From Crossaster papposus (Eukaryota; Echinodermata; Asteroidea; Velatida; Solasteridae): 64,000 nt of DNA. The translations under genes and the position numbers were made by a program. The stretch's first letter is position 1. The number at the start of each line of letters is the position of its first letter. Positions 1 to 13,653 of the stretch are shown one piece after another. The stretch covers positions 186,001 to 250,000 of the forward strand of contig JBAIAA010000652.1 in assembly GCA_037893245.1 (NCBI GenBank), in the 5' to 3' direction. A model generated the notes under the pieces. That model was given only the letters and a program-made list of their open reading frames with translations, was not told the origin of the DNA and did not search any database.

Positions 1-3000
1 AAGATTTGGTCTACAATCGGCATATCCCTACTACTACATATTTAAGATTTGGTCTACAATCGGCATATCCCTACTACTACTACATATTTAAGATTTGGTC
101 TACAATCGGCATATCCCTACTACTACATATTTAAGATTTGGTCTACAATCGGCATATCCCTACTACTACATATTTAAGATTTGGTCTACAATCGGCATAT
201 CCCTACTACTACATATTTAAGATTTGGTCTACAATCGGCATATCCCTACTACTACATATTTAAGATTTGGTCTACAATCGGCATATCCCTACTACTACTA
301 CATATTTAAGATTTGGTCTACAATCGGCATATCCCTACTACTACATATTTAAGATTTGGTCTACAATCGGCATATCCCTACTACTACATATTTGAGATTT
401 GGTCTACAATCGGCATATCCCTACTACTACATATTTAAGATTTGGTCTACAATCGGCATATCCCTACTACTACATATTTAAGATTTGGTCTACAATCGGC
501 ATATCCCTACTACTACATATTTAAGATTTGGTCTACAATCGGCATATCCCTACTACTACATATTTAAGATTTGGTCTACAATCGGCATATCCCTACTACT
601 ACATATTTAAGATTTGGTCTACAATCGGCATATCCCTACTACTACATATTTAGGATTTGGTCTACAATCGGCATATCCCTACTACTACATATTTAAGATT
701 TGGTCTACAATCGGCATATCCCTACTACTACATATTTAAGATTTGGTCTACAATCGGCATATCCCTACTACTACATATTTAAGATTTGGTCTACAATCGG
801 CATATCCCTACTACTACATATTTAAGATTTGGTCTACAATCGGCATATCCCTACTACTACATATTTAAGATTTGGTCTACAATCGGCATATCCCTACTAC
901 TACATATTTAAGATTTGGTCTACAATCGGCATATCCCTACTACTACATATTTAAGATTTGGTCTACAATCGGCATATCCCTACTACTACATATTTAAGAT
1001 TTGGTCTACAATCGGCATATCCCTACTACTACATATGTAAGATTTGGTCTACAATCGGCATATCCCTACTACTACATATTTAAGATTTGGTCTACAATCG
1101 GCATATCCCTACTACTACTACATATTTAAGATTTGGTCTACAATCGGCATATCCCTACTACTACATATTTAAGATTTGGTCTACAATCGGCATATCCCTA
1201 CTACTACATATTTGAGATTTGGTCTACAATCGGCATATCCCTACTACTACATATTTAAGATTTGGTCTACAATCGGCATATCCCTACTACTACATATTTA
1301 AGATTTGGTCTACAATCGGCATATCCCTACTACTACATATTTAAGATTTGGTCTACAATCGGCATATCCCTACTACTACATATTTAAGATTTGGTCTACA
1401 ATCGGCATATCCCTACTACTACATATTTAAGATTTGGTCTACAATCGGCATATCCCTACTACTACATATTTAAGATTTGGTCTACAATCGGCATATCCCT
1501 ACTACTACATATTTAGGATTTGGTCTACAATCGGCATATCCCTACTACTACATATTTAAGATTTGGTCTACAATCGGCATATCCCTACTACTACATATTT
1601 AAGATTTGGTCTACAATCGGCATATCCCTACTACTACATATTTAAGATTTGGTCTACAATCGGCATATCCCTACTACTACATATTTAAGATTTGGTCTAC
1701 AATCGGCATATCCCTACTACTACATATTTAAGATTTGGTCTACAATCGGCATATCCCTACTACTACATATTTAAGATTTGGTCTACAATCGGCATATCCC
1801 TACTACTACATATTTAAGATTTGGTCTACAATCGGCATATCCCTACTACTACATATTTAAGATTTGGTCTACAATCGGCATATCCCTACTACTACATATT
1901 TAAGATTTGGTCTACAATCGGCATATCCCTACTACTACATATTTAAGATTTGGTCTACAATCGGCATATCCCTACTACTACATATTTAGGATTTGGTCTA
2001 CAATCGGCATATCCCTACTACTACATATTTAAGATTTGGTCTACAATCGGCATATCCCTACTACTACATATTTAAGATTTGGTCTACAATCGGCATATCC
2101 CTACTACTACATATTTAAGATTTGGTCTACAATCGGCATATCCCTACTACTACATATTTAAGATTTGGTCTACAATCGGCATATCCCTACTACTACATAT
2201 TTAAGATTTGGTCTACAATCGGCATATCCCTACTACTACATATTTAAGATTTGGTCTACAATCGGCATATCCCTACTACTACATATTTAAGATTTGGTCT
2301 ACAATCGGCATATCCCTACTACTACATATTTAAGATTTGGTCTACAATCGGCATATCCCTACTACTACATATTTAAGATTTGGTCTACAATCGGCATATC
2401 CCTACTACTACATATTTAAGATTTGGTATACAATCGGCATATCCCTACTACTACATATTTAAGATTTGGTCTACAATCGGCATATCCCTACTACTACATA
2501 TTTAAGATTTGGTCTACAATCGGCATATCCCTACTACTACATATTTGAGATTTGGTCTACAATCGGCATATCCCTACTACTACATATTTAAGATTTGGTC
2601 TACAATCGGCATATCCCTACTACTACATATTTAAGATTTGGTCTACAATCGGCATATCCCTACTACTACATATTTAAGATTTGGTCTACAATCGGCATAT
2701 CCCTACTACTACATATTTAAGATTTGGTCTACAATCGGCATATCCCTACTACTACATATTTAAGATTTGGTCTACAATCGGCATATCCCTACTACTACAT
2801 ATTTAAGATTTGGTCTACAATCGGCATATCCCTACTACTACATATTTAGGATTTGGTCTACAATCGGCATATCCCTACTACTACATATTTAAGATTTGGT
2901 CTACAATCGGCATATCCCTACTACTACATATTTAAGATTTGGTCTACAATCGGCATATCCCTACTACTACATATTTAAGATTTGGTCTACAATCGGCATA

Positions 3001-3330
3001 TCCCTACTACTACATATTTAAGATTTGGTCTACAATCGGCATATCCCTACTACTACATATTTAAGATTTGGTCTACAATCGGCATATCCCTACTACTACA
3101 TATTTAAGATTTGGTCTACAATCGGCATATCCCTACTACTACATATTTAAGATTTGGTCTACAATCGGCATATCCCTACTACTACATATTTAAGATTTGG
3201 TCTACAATCGGCATATCCCTACTACTACATATTTAAGATTTGGTCTACAATCGGCATATCCCTACTACTACATATTTAAGATTTGGTCTACAATCGGCAT
3301 ATCCCTACTACTACATATTTAGGATTTGGT
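1..3330 (+). repeat. 43-mer block with nested 820-bp and 1,333-bp duplications
   Basis: Pure 43-mer array with sparse markers that recur at fixed spacing. A 46-bp monomer (near 291) followed by TTTGAGATTT (391) recurs at 1111 and 1211, an offset of 820 (19 monomers plus 3). TTTGAG at 1211 and TTTAGGATT at 1514 and 1987 recur at 2544, 2847 and 3320, all offset 1,333, exactly 31 monomers. A lone CATATGTAAG lies near 1037. Two generations of segmental duplication by unequal exchange would produce this. Confidence 0.9.
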
Positions 3331-6300
3331 CTACAATCGGCATATCCCTACTACTACATATTTAAGATTTGGTATACAATCGGCATATCCCTACTACTAC
3401 ATATTTAAGATTTGGTCTACAATCGGCATATCCCTACTACTACATATTTAAGATTTGGTCTACAATCGGCATATCCCTACTACTACATATTTAAGATTTG
3501 GTCTACAATCGGCATATCCCTACTACTACATATTTAAGATTTGGTCTACAATCGGCATATCCCTACTACTACATATTTAAGATTTGGTCTACAATCGGCA
3601 TATCCCTACTACTACATATTTAAGATTTGGTCTACAATCGGCATATCCCTACTACTACATATTTAAGATTTGGTCTACAATCGGCATATCCCTACTACTA
3701 CATATTTAAGATTTGGTCTACAATCGGCATATCCCTACTACTACATATTTAAGATTTGGTCTACAATCGGCATATCCCTACTACTACTACATATTTAAGA
3801 TTTGGTCTACAATCGGCATATCCCTACTACTACATATTTAAGATTTGGTCTACAATCGGCATATCCCTACTACTACATATTTAAGATTTGGTCTACAATC
3901 GGCATATCCCTACTACTACATATTTAAGATTTGGTCGTCTACAATCGGCATATCCCTACTACTACATATTTAAGATTTGGTCTACAATCGGCATATCCCT
4001 ACTACTACATATTTAAGATTTGGTCTACAATCGGCATATCCCTACTACTACATATTTAAGATTTGGTCTACAATCGGCATATCCCTACTACTACATATTT
4101 AAGATTTGGTCTACAATCGGCATATCCCTACTACTACATATTTAAGATTTGGTCTACAATCGGCATATCCCTACTACTACATATTTAAGATTTGGTCTAC
4201 AATCGGCATATCCCTACTACTACATATTTAAGATTTGGTCTACAATCGGCATATCCCTACTACTACATATTTAAGATTTGGTCTACAATCGGCATATCCC
4301 TACTACTACATATTTAAGATTTGGTCTACAATCGGCATATCCCTACTACTACATATTTAAGATTTGGTCTACAATCGGCATATCCCTACTACTACATATT
4401 TAAGATTTGGTCTACAATCGGCATATCCCTACTACTACATATTTAAGATTTGGTCTACAATCGGCATATCCCTACTACTACATATTTAAGATTTGGTCTA
4501 CAATCGGCATATCCCTACTACTACATATTTAAGATTTGGTCTACAATCGGCATATCCCTACTACTACATATTTAAGATTTGGTCTACAATCGGCATATCC
4601 CTACTACTACATATTTAAGATTTGGTCTACAATCGGCATATCCCTACTACTACATATTTAAGATTTGGTCTACAATCGGCATATCCCTACTACTACATAT
4701 TTAAGATTTGGTCTACAATCGGCATATCCCTACTACTACATATTTAAGATTTGGTCTACAATCGGCATATCCCTACTACTACATATTTAAGATTTGGTCT
4801 ACAATCGGCATATCCCTACTACTACATATTTAAGATTTGGTCTACAATCGGCATATCCCTACTACTACATATTTAAGATTTGGTCTACAATCGGCATATC
4901 CCTACTACTACATATTTAAGATTTGGTCTACAATCGGCATATCCCTACTACTACATATTTAAGATTTGGTCTACAATCGGCATATCCCTACTACTACATA
5001 TTTAAGATTTGGTCTACAATCGGCATATCCCTACTACTACATATTTAAGATTTGGTCTACAATCGGCATATCCCTACTACTACATATTTAAGATTTGGTC
5101 TACAATCGGCATATCCCTACTACTACATATTTAAGATTTGGTCTACAATCGGCATATCCCTACTACTACATATTTAAGATTTGGTCTACAATCGGCATAT
5201 CCCTACTACTACATATTTAAGATTTGGTCTACAATCGGCATATCCCTACTACTACATATTTAAGATTTGGTCTACAATCGGCATATCCCTACTACTACAT
5301 ATTTAAGATTTGGTCTACAATCGGCATATCCCTACTACTACATATTTAAGATTTGGTCTACAATCGGCATATCCCTACTACTACATATTTAAGATTTGGT
5401 CTACAATCGGCATATCCCTACTACTACATATTTAAGATTTGGTCTACAATCGGCATATCCCTACTACTACATATTTAAGATTTGGTCTACAATCGGCATA
5501 TCCCTACTACTACATATTTAAGATTTGGTCTACAATCGGCATATCCCTACTACTACATATTTAAGATTTGGTCTACAATCGGCATATCCCTACTACTCTA
5601 CATATTTAAGATTTGGTCTACAATCGGCATATCCCTACTACTACATATTTAAGATTTGGTCTACAATCGGCATATCCCTACTACTACATATTTAAGATTT
5701 GGTCTACAATCGGCATATCCCTACTACTACATATTTAAGATTTGGTCTACAATCGGCATATCCCTACTACTACATATTTAAGATTTGGTCTACAATCGGC
5801 ATATCCCTACTACTACATATTTAAGATTTGGTCTACAATCGGCATATCCCTACTACTACATATTTAAGATTTGGTCTACAATCGGCATATCCCTACTACT
5901 ACATATTTAAGATTTGGTCTACAATCGGCATATCCCTACTACTACATATTTAAGATTTGGTCTACAATCGGCATATCCCTACTACTACATATTTAAGATT
6001 TGGTCTACAATCGGCATATCCCTACTACTACATATTTAAGATTTGGTCTACAATCGGCATATCCCTACTACTACATATTTAAGATTTGGTCTACAATCGG
6101 CATATCCCTACTACTACATATTTAAGATTTGGTCTACAATCGGCATATCCCTACTACTACATATTTAAGATTTGGTCTACAATCGGCATATCCCTACTAC
6201 TACATATTTAAGATTTGGTCTACAATCGGCATATCCCTACTACTACATATTTAAGATTTGGTCTACAATCGGCATATCCCTACTACTACATATTTAAGAT

Positions 6301-8749
6301 TTGGTCTACAATCGGCATATCCCTACTACTACATATTTAAGATTTGGTCTACAATCGGCATATCCCTACTACTACATATTTAAGATTTGGTCTACAATCG
6401 GCATATCCCTACTACTACATATTTAAGATTTGGTCTACAATCGGCATATCCCTACTACTACATATTTAAGATTTGGTCTACAATCGGCATATCCCTACTA
6501 CTACATATTTAAGATTTGGTCTACAATCGGCATATCCCTACTACTACATATTTAAGATTTGGTCTACAATCGGCATATCCCTACTACTACATATTTAAGA
6601 TTTGGTCTACAATCGGCATATCCCTACTACTACATATTTAAGATTTGGTCTACAATCGGCATATCCCTACTACTACATATTTAAGATTTGGTCTACAATC
6701 GGCATATCCCTACTACTACATATTTAAGATTTGGTCTACAATCGGCATATCCCTACTACTACATATTTAAGATTTGGTCTACAATCGGCATATCCCTACT
6801 ACTACATATTTAAGATTTGGTCTACAATCGGCATATCCCTACTACTACATATTTAAGATTTGGTCTACAATCGGCATATCCCTACTACTACATATTTAAG
6901 ATTTGGTCTACAATCGGCATATCCCTACTACTACATATTTAAGATTTGGTCTACAATCGGCATATCCCTACTACTACATATTTAAGATTTGGTCTACAAT
7001 CGGCATATCCCTACTACTACATATTTAAGATTTGGTCTACAATCGGCATATCCCTACTACTACATATTTAAGATTTGGTCTACAATCGGCATATCCCTAC
7101 TACTACATATTTAAGATTTGGTCTACAATCGGCATATCCCTACTACTACATATTTAAGATTTGGTCTACAATCGGCATATCCCTACTACTACATATTTAA
7201 GATTTGGTCTACAATCGGCATATCCCTACTACTACATATTTAAGATTTGGTCTACAATCGGCATATCCCTACTACTACATATTTAAGATTTGGTCTACAA
7301 TCGGCATATCCCTACTACTACATATTTAAGATTTGGTCTACAATCGGCATATCCCTACTACTACATATTTAAGATTTGGTCTACAATCGGCATATCCCTA
7401 CTACTACATATTTAAGATTTGGTCTACAATCGGCATATCCCTACTACTACATATTTAAGATTTGGTCTACAATCGGCATATCCCTACTACTACATATTTA
7501 AGATTTGGTCTACAATCGGCATATCCCTACTACTACATATTTAAGATTTGGTCTACAATCGGCATATCCCTACTACTACATATTTAAGATTTGGTCTACA
7601 ATCGGCATATCCCTACTACTACATATTTAAGATTTGGTCTACAATCGGCATATCCCTACTACTTACTACATATTTAAGATTTGGTCTACAATCGGCATAT
7701 TCCTACTACTACATATTTAAGATTTGGTCTACAATCGGCATATCCCTACTACTACATATTTAAGATTTGGTCTACAATCGGCATATCCCTACTACTACAT
7801 ATTTAAGATTTGGTCTACAATCGGCATATCCCTACTACTACATATTTAAGATTTGGTCTACAATCGGCATATCCCTACTACTACATATTTAAGATTTGGT
7901 CTACAATCGGCATATCCCTACTACTACATATTTAAGATTTGGTCTACAATCGGCATATCCCTACTACTACATATTTAAGATTTGGTCTACAATCGGCATA
8001 TCCCTACTACTACATATTTAAGATTTGGTCTACAATCGGCATATCCCTACTACTACATATTTAAGATTTGGTCTACAATCGGCATATCCCTACTACTACA
8101 TATTTAAGATTTGGTCTACAATCGGCATATCCCTACTACTACATATTTAAGATTTGGTCTACAATCGGCATATCCCTACTACTACATATTTAAGATTTGG
8201 TCTACAATCGGCATATCCCTACTACTACATATTTAAGATTTGGTCTACAATCGGCATATCCCTACTACTACATATTTAAGATTTGGTCTACAATCGGCAT
8301 ATCCCTACTACTACATATTTAAGATTTGGTCTACAATCGGCATATCCCTACTACTACATATTTAAGATTTGGTCTACAATCGGCATATCCTACTACTACA
8401 TATTTAAGATTTGGTCTACAATCGGCATATCCCTACTACTACATATTTAAGATTTGGTCTACAATCGGCATATCCCTACTACTACATATTTAAGATTTGG
8501 TCTACAATCGGCATATCCCTACTACTACATATTTAAGATTTGGTCTACAATCGGCATATCCCTACTACTACATATTTAAGATTTGGTCTACAATCGGCAT
8601 ATCCCTACTACTACATATTTAAGATTTGGTCTACAATCGGCATATCCCTACTACTACATATTTAAGATTTGGTCTACAATCGGCATATCCCTACTACTAC
8701 ATATTTAAGATTTGGTCTACAATCGGCATATCCCTACTACTACATAGTT
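3331..8749 (+). repeat. Highly homogeneous 43-mer block
   Basis: The most uniform part of the window. Apart from GGTATAC near 3371 and one extra CTA near 3783, the length variants are a 3-bp GTC duplication near 3934, an extra CT near 5597, a 4-bp gain near 7663 and a 1-bp loss near 8390. About 38 monomers between 3941 and 5592 and about 48 between 5599 and 7662 look free of any substitution. Together 1-8749 equals 203 monomers plus 20 bp of listed indels. No insert of the 67-bp family occurs here. Confidence 0.92.
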
Positions 8750-8927
8750 ATCTCGAGGGCTTGTTCCAAAATCAGGTGTTTATTTCTACTGCACACTTCG
8801 TTCCCTTTACATATTTAACTCGAGGGCTTGTTCCCACATCAGGTGTTTATTTCTACTGCACACTTCTTTCCCTTTACATAATAATAAATGTGAGTTTGTT
8901 TTGTTATCAGATCAAATAGAGTTTTTT
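8750..8927 (+). repeat. Insert 1, A class, two 67-bp units plus tail (178 bp)
   Basis: First copy of the second repeat. It contains a 67-bp unit (ATCTCGAGGG, TTCCAAAATC, CTTCGTTCCC variants), a second unit trimmed to 63 bp (AACTCGAGGG, TTCCCACATC, CTTCTTTCCC), then a 48-bp tail (AATAATAAATGTGAG to AAATAGAG, six T). The monomer to its left reads CATAGTT instead of CATATTT. Unlike most other A-class inserts it lacks the CTAATACAT marker monomer about 225 bp upstream. Origin of the 67-mer is not recognised. Confidence 0.95.
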
Positions 8928-11335
8928 AAGATTTGGTCTACAATCGGCATATCCCTACTACTACATATTTAAGATTTGGTCTACAATCGGCATATCCCTA
9001 CTACTACATATTTAAGATTTGGTATACAATCGGCATATCCCTACTACTACATATTTAAGATTTGGTCTACAATCGGCATATCCCCACTACTACATATTTA
9101 AGATTTGGTCTACAATCGGCATATCCCCACTACTACATATTTAAGATTTGGTCTACAATCGGCATATCCCTACTACTACATATTTAAGATTTGGTCTACA
9201 ATCGGCATATCCCTACTACTACATATTTAAGATTTGGTCTACAATCGGCATATCCCTACTACAACATATTTAAGATTTTGTCTACAATCGGCATATCCCT
9301 ACTACTACATATTTAAGATTTGGTCTACAATCGGCATATCCCTACTACTACATATTTAAGATTTGGTCTACAATCGGCATATCCCTACTACTACATATTT
9401 AAGATTTGGTCTACAATCGGCATATCCCTACTACTACATATTTAAGATTTGGTCTACAATCGGCATATCCCTACTACTACATATTTAAGATTTGGTCTAC
9501 AATCGGCATATCCCTACTACTACATATTTAAGATTTGGTCTACAATCGGCATATCCCTACTACTACATATTTAAGATTTGGTCTACAATCGGCATATCCC
9601 TACTACTACATATTTAAGATTTGGTCTACAATCGGCATATCCCTACTACTACATATTTAAGATTTGGTCTACAATCGGCATATCCCTACTACTACATATT
9701 TAAGATTTGGTCTACAATCGGCATATCCCTACTACTACATATTTAAGATTTGGTCTACAATCGGCATATCCCTACTACTACATATTTAAGATTTGGTCTA
9801 CAATCGGCATATCCCTACTACTACATATTTAAGATTTGGTCTACAATCGGCATATCCCTACTACTACATATTTAAGATTTGGTCTACAATCGGCATATCC
9901 CTACTACTACATATTTAAGATTTGGTCTACAATCGGCATATTCCTACTACTACATATTTAAGATTTGGTCTACAATCGGCATATCCCCACTACTACATAT
10001 TTAAGATTTGGTCTACAATCGGCATATCCCCACTACTACATATTTAAGATTTGGTCTACAATCGGCATATCCCTACTACTACATATTTAAGATTTGGTCT
10101 ACAATCGGCATATCCCTACTACTACATATTTAAGATTTGGTCTACAATCGGCATATCCCTACTACTACATATTTAAGATTTGGTCTACAATCGGCATATC
10201 CCTACTACTACATATTTAAGATTTGGTCTACAATCGGCATATCCCTACTACTACATATTTAAGATTTGGTCTACAATCGGCATATCCCTACTACTACATA
10301 TTTAAGATTTGGTCTACAATCGGCATATCCCTACTACTACATATTTAAGATTTGGTCTACAATCGGCATATCCCTACTACTACATATTTAAGATTTGGTC
10401 TACAATCGGCATATCCCTACTACTACATATTTAAGATTTGGTCTACAATCGGCATATCCCTACTACTACATATTTAAGATTTGGTCTACAATCGGCATAT
10501 CCCTACTACTACATATTTAAGATTTGGTCTACAATCGGCATATCCCTACTACTACATATTTAAGATTTGGTCTACAATCGGCATATCCCTACTACTACAT
10601 ATTTAAGATTTGGTCTACAATCGGCATATCCCTACTACTACATATTTAAGATTTGGTCTACAATCGGCATATTCCTACTACTACATATTTAAGATTTGGT
10701 CTACAATCGGCATATCCCCACTACTACATATTTAAGATTTGGTCTACAATCGGCATATCCCTACTACTACATATTTAAGATTTGGTCTACAATCGGCATA
10801 TCCCTACTACTACATATTTAAGAATTGGTCTACAATCGGCATATCCCTACTACTACATATTTAAGATTTGGTCTACAATCGGCATATCCCTACTACTACA
10901 TATTTAAGATTTGGTCTACAATCGGCATATCCCTACTACTACATATTTAAGATTTGGTCTACAATCGGCATATCCCTACTACTACATATTTAAGATTTGG
11001 TCTACAATCGGCATATCCCTACTACTACATATTTAAGATTTGGTCTACAATCGGCATATCCCTACTACTACATATTTAAGATTTGGTCTACAATCGGCAT
11101 ATCCCTACTAATACATATTTAAGATTTGGTCTACAATCGGCATATCCCTACTACTACATATTTAAGATTTGGTCTACAATCGGCATATCCCTACTACTAC
11201 ATATTTAAGATTTGGTCTACAATCGGCATATCCCTACTACTACATATTTAAGATTTGGTCTACAATCGGCATATCCCTACTACTACATATTTAAGATTTG
11301 GTCTACAATCGGCATATCCCTACTACTACATAGTT
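8928..11335 (+). repeat. 43-mer block, exactly 56 monomers
   Basis: 2,408 bp with no length variant. Marker substitutions are GGTATAC near 9023, CCCCAC near 9084 and 9127, ACAACAT near 9261, ATTTTGTC near 9277, ATTCC near 9940 followed by two CCCCAC monomers, ATTCC and CCCCAC near 10672 and 10716, AAGAATTGG near 10823 and CTAATACAT at 11111. The same ordered markers recur before inserts at 41455, 48200 and 51952, so this block is a distant copy of that higher-order unit. Confidence 0.93.
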
Positions 11336-11513
11336 ATCTCGAGGGCTTGTTCCAAAATCAGGTGTTTATTTCTACTGCACACTTCTTTCCCATTACATAT
11401 TTAACTCGAGGGCTTGTTCCCACATCAGGTGTTTATTTCTACTGCACACTTCTTTCCCTTTACATAATAATAAATGTGAGTTTGTTTTGTTATCAGATCA
11501 AATTGAGTTTTTT
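11336..11513 (+). repeat. Insert 2, mosaic of A-class 5' end and B/C-class 3' end (178 bp)
   Basis: The left part is A class (CATAGTTATCTCGAG, TTCCAAAATC). The end of unit 1 reads CTTCTTTCCCATTAC and the tail ends AAATTGAG, both typical of B and C classes. The switch lies between the AAAATC and CTTCTTT sites. A crossover or gene conversion between classes is the simplest explanation. Confidence 0.92.
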
Positions 11514-13192
11514 AAGATTTGGTCTACAATCGGCATATCCCTACTACTACATATTTAAGATTTGGTCTACAATCGGCATATCCCTACTACTACATATTTA
11601 AGATTTGGTCTACAATCGGCATATCCCTACTACTACATATTTAAGATTTGGTCTACAATCGGCATATCCCTACTACTACATATTTAAGATTTGGTCTACA
11701 ATCGGCATATCCCTACTACTACATATTTAAGATTTGGTCTACAATCGGCATATCCCTACTACTACATATTAAAGATTTGGTCTACAATCGGCATATCCCT
11801 ACTACTACATATTTAAGATTTGGTCTACAATCGGCATATCCCTACTACTACATATTTAAGATTTGGTCTACAATCGGCATATCCCTACTACTACATATTT
11901 AAGATTTGGTCTACAATCGGTATATCCCTACTACTACATATTTAAGATTTGGTCTACAATCGGCATATCCCTACTACTACATATTTAAGATTTGGTCTAC
12001 AATCGGCATATCCCTACTACTACATATTTAAGATTTGGTCTACAATCGGCATATCCCTACTACTACATATTAACGATTTGGTCTACAATCGGCATATCCC
12101 TACTACTACATATTTAAGATTTGGTCTACAATCGGCATATCCCTACTACTACATATATAAGATTTGGTCTACAATCGGCATATCCCTACTACTACATATT
12201 TAAGATTTGGTCTACAATCGGCATATCTCTACTACTACATATTTAAGATTTGGTCTACAATCGGCATATCCCTACTACTACATATTTAAGATTTGGTCTA
12301 CAACGGCATATCCCAACTACTACATATTTAAGATTTGGTCTACAATCGGCATATCCCTACTACTACTACATATTTAAGATTTGGTCTACAATCGGCATAT
12401 CCCTACTACTACATATTTAAGATTTGGTCTACAATCGGCATATCCCTACTACTACATATTTAAGATTTGGTCTACAATCGGCATATCCCTACTACTACAT
12501 ATTTAAGATTTGGTCTACAATCGGCATATCCCTACTACTACATATTTAAGATTTGGTCTACAATCGGCATATCCCTACTACTACATATTTAAGATTTGGT
12601 CTACAATCGGCATATCCCTACTACTACATATTAAAGATTTGGTCTTCAATCGGCATATCCCCACTACTACATATTTAAGATTTGGTCTACAATCGGCATA
12701 TCCCTACTACTACATATTTAAGATTTGGTCTACAATCGGCATATCCCTACTACTACATATTTAAGATTTGGTCTACAATCGGCATATCCCTACTACTACA
12801 TATTTAAGATTTGGTATACAATCGGCATATCCCTACTACTACATATTTAAGATTTGGTCTACAATCGGCATATCCCCACTACTACATATTTAAGATTTGG
12901 TCTACAATCGGCATATCCCTACTACTACATATTTAAGATTTGGTCTACAATCGGCATATCCCTACTACTACATATTTAAGATTTGGTCTACAATCGGCAT
13001 ATCCCTACTACTACATATTTAAGATTTGGTCTACAATCGGCATATCCCTACTACTACATATTTAAGATTTGGTCTACAATCGGCATATCCCTACTACTAC
13101 ATATTTAAGATTTGGTCTACAATCGGCATATCCCTAATACTACATATTTAAGATTTGGTCTACAATCGGCATATCCCTACTACTACATATTT
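11514..13192 (+). repeat. 43-mer block, 39 monomers, variant-rich
   Basis: Markers are TATTAAAG near 11770, CGGTATATC near 11921, TATTAACG near 12072, CATATATAAG near 12153, ATCTCTAC near 12227, a 1-bp loss (CAACGGC) near 12303, an extra CTA near 12366, TATTAAAG with TTCAATC near 12632-12646, CCCCAC and GGTATAC further on, and CTAATACTAC near 13136. The segment from about 11640 to 12303 recurs 2,315 bp downstream. Confidence 0.93.
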
Positions 13193-13370
13193 AACTCGAG
13201 GGCTTGTTCCCACATCAGGTGTTTATTTCTACTGCACACTTCTTTCCCATTACATATTTAACTCGAGGGCTTGTTCCCACATCAGGTGTTTATTTCTACT
13301 GCACACTTCTTTCCCTTTACATAATAATAAATGTGAGTTTGTTTTGTTATCAGATCAAATTGAGTTTTTT
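13193..13370 (+). repeat. Insert 3, B class, two units (178 bp)
   Basis: Left flank is the normal CATATTT, unit 1 starts AACTCGAG and ends CCCATTACATATTT, unit 2 has CCCTTTAC, and the tail ends AAATTGAG plus six T. Closest relatives by these sites are the inserts at 24613 and 29108, which additionally carry GCAGAC and CTTTTCC. Confidence 0.95.
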
Positions 13371-13542
13371 AAGATTTGGTCTACAATCGGCATATCCCTA
13401 CTACTACATATTTAAGATTTGGTCTACAATCGGCATATCCCTACTACTACATATTTAAGATTTGGTCTACAATCGGCATATCCCTACTACTACATATTTA
13501 AGATTTGGTCTACAATCGGCATATCCCTACTACTTCATATTT
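13371..13542 (+). repeat. Four 43-mers between inserts 3 and 4
   Basis: Exactly 172 bp. The last monomer ends CTACTTCATATTT, a variant also found before the single-unit insert at 57646, linking the two sites. Confidence 0.95.
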
Positions 13543-13653
13543 AACTCGAGGGCTTGTTCCCACATCAGGTGTTTATTTCTACTGCACACTTCTTTCCCTT
13601 TACATAATAATACATGTGAGTTTGTTTTGTTATCAGATCAAATTGAGTTTTTT
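13543..13653 (+). repeat. Insert 4, single-unit form (111 bp)
   Basis: One 63-bp unit plus the 48-bp tail, so exactly one 67-bp period shorter than the common form. The tail reads AATACATGTGAG instead of AATAAATGTGAG. The other five single-unit forms lie in 56.9-59.7 kb, where 57646 shares its CTTCATATTT left flank. Confidence 0.95.

Noticed and set aside
8790-8820. CENP-B box-like CTTCGTT in the first unit of A-class inserts
   Set aside because: Only the first seven bases resemble the human box; the required downstream A and CGGG positions are absent, and the site is missing from other insert classes.
8921-8927. Pol III terminator (six T) with a tRNA-like B box GGTCTACAATC
   Set aside because: GGTCTACAATC is part of every 43-mer and matches the GGTTCGANTCC consensus poorly; no tRNA or 5S fold is visible.
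8750-8927. Insert as a mobile element (MITE or SINE)
   Set aside because: No terminal inverted repeats or target-site duplications, and all copies share one insertion phase with shared flanking haplotypes, so spread was by array duplication.
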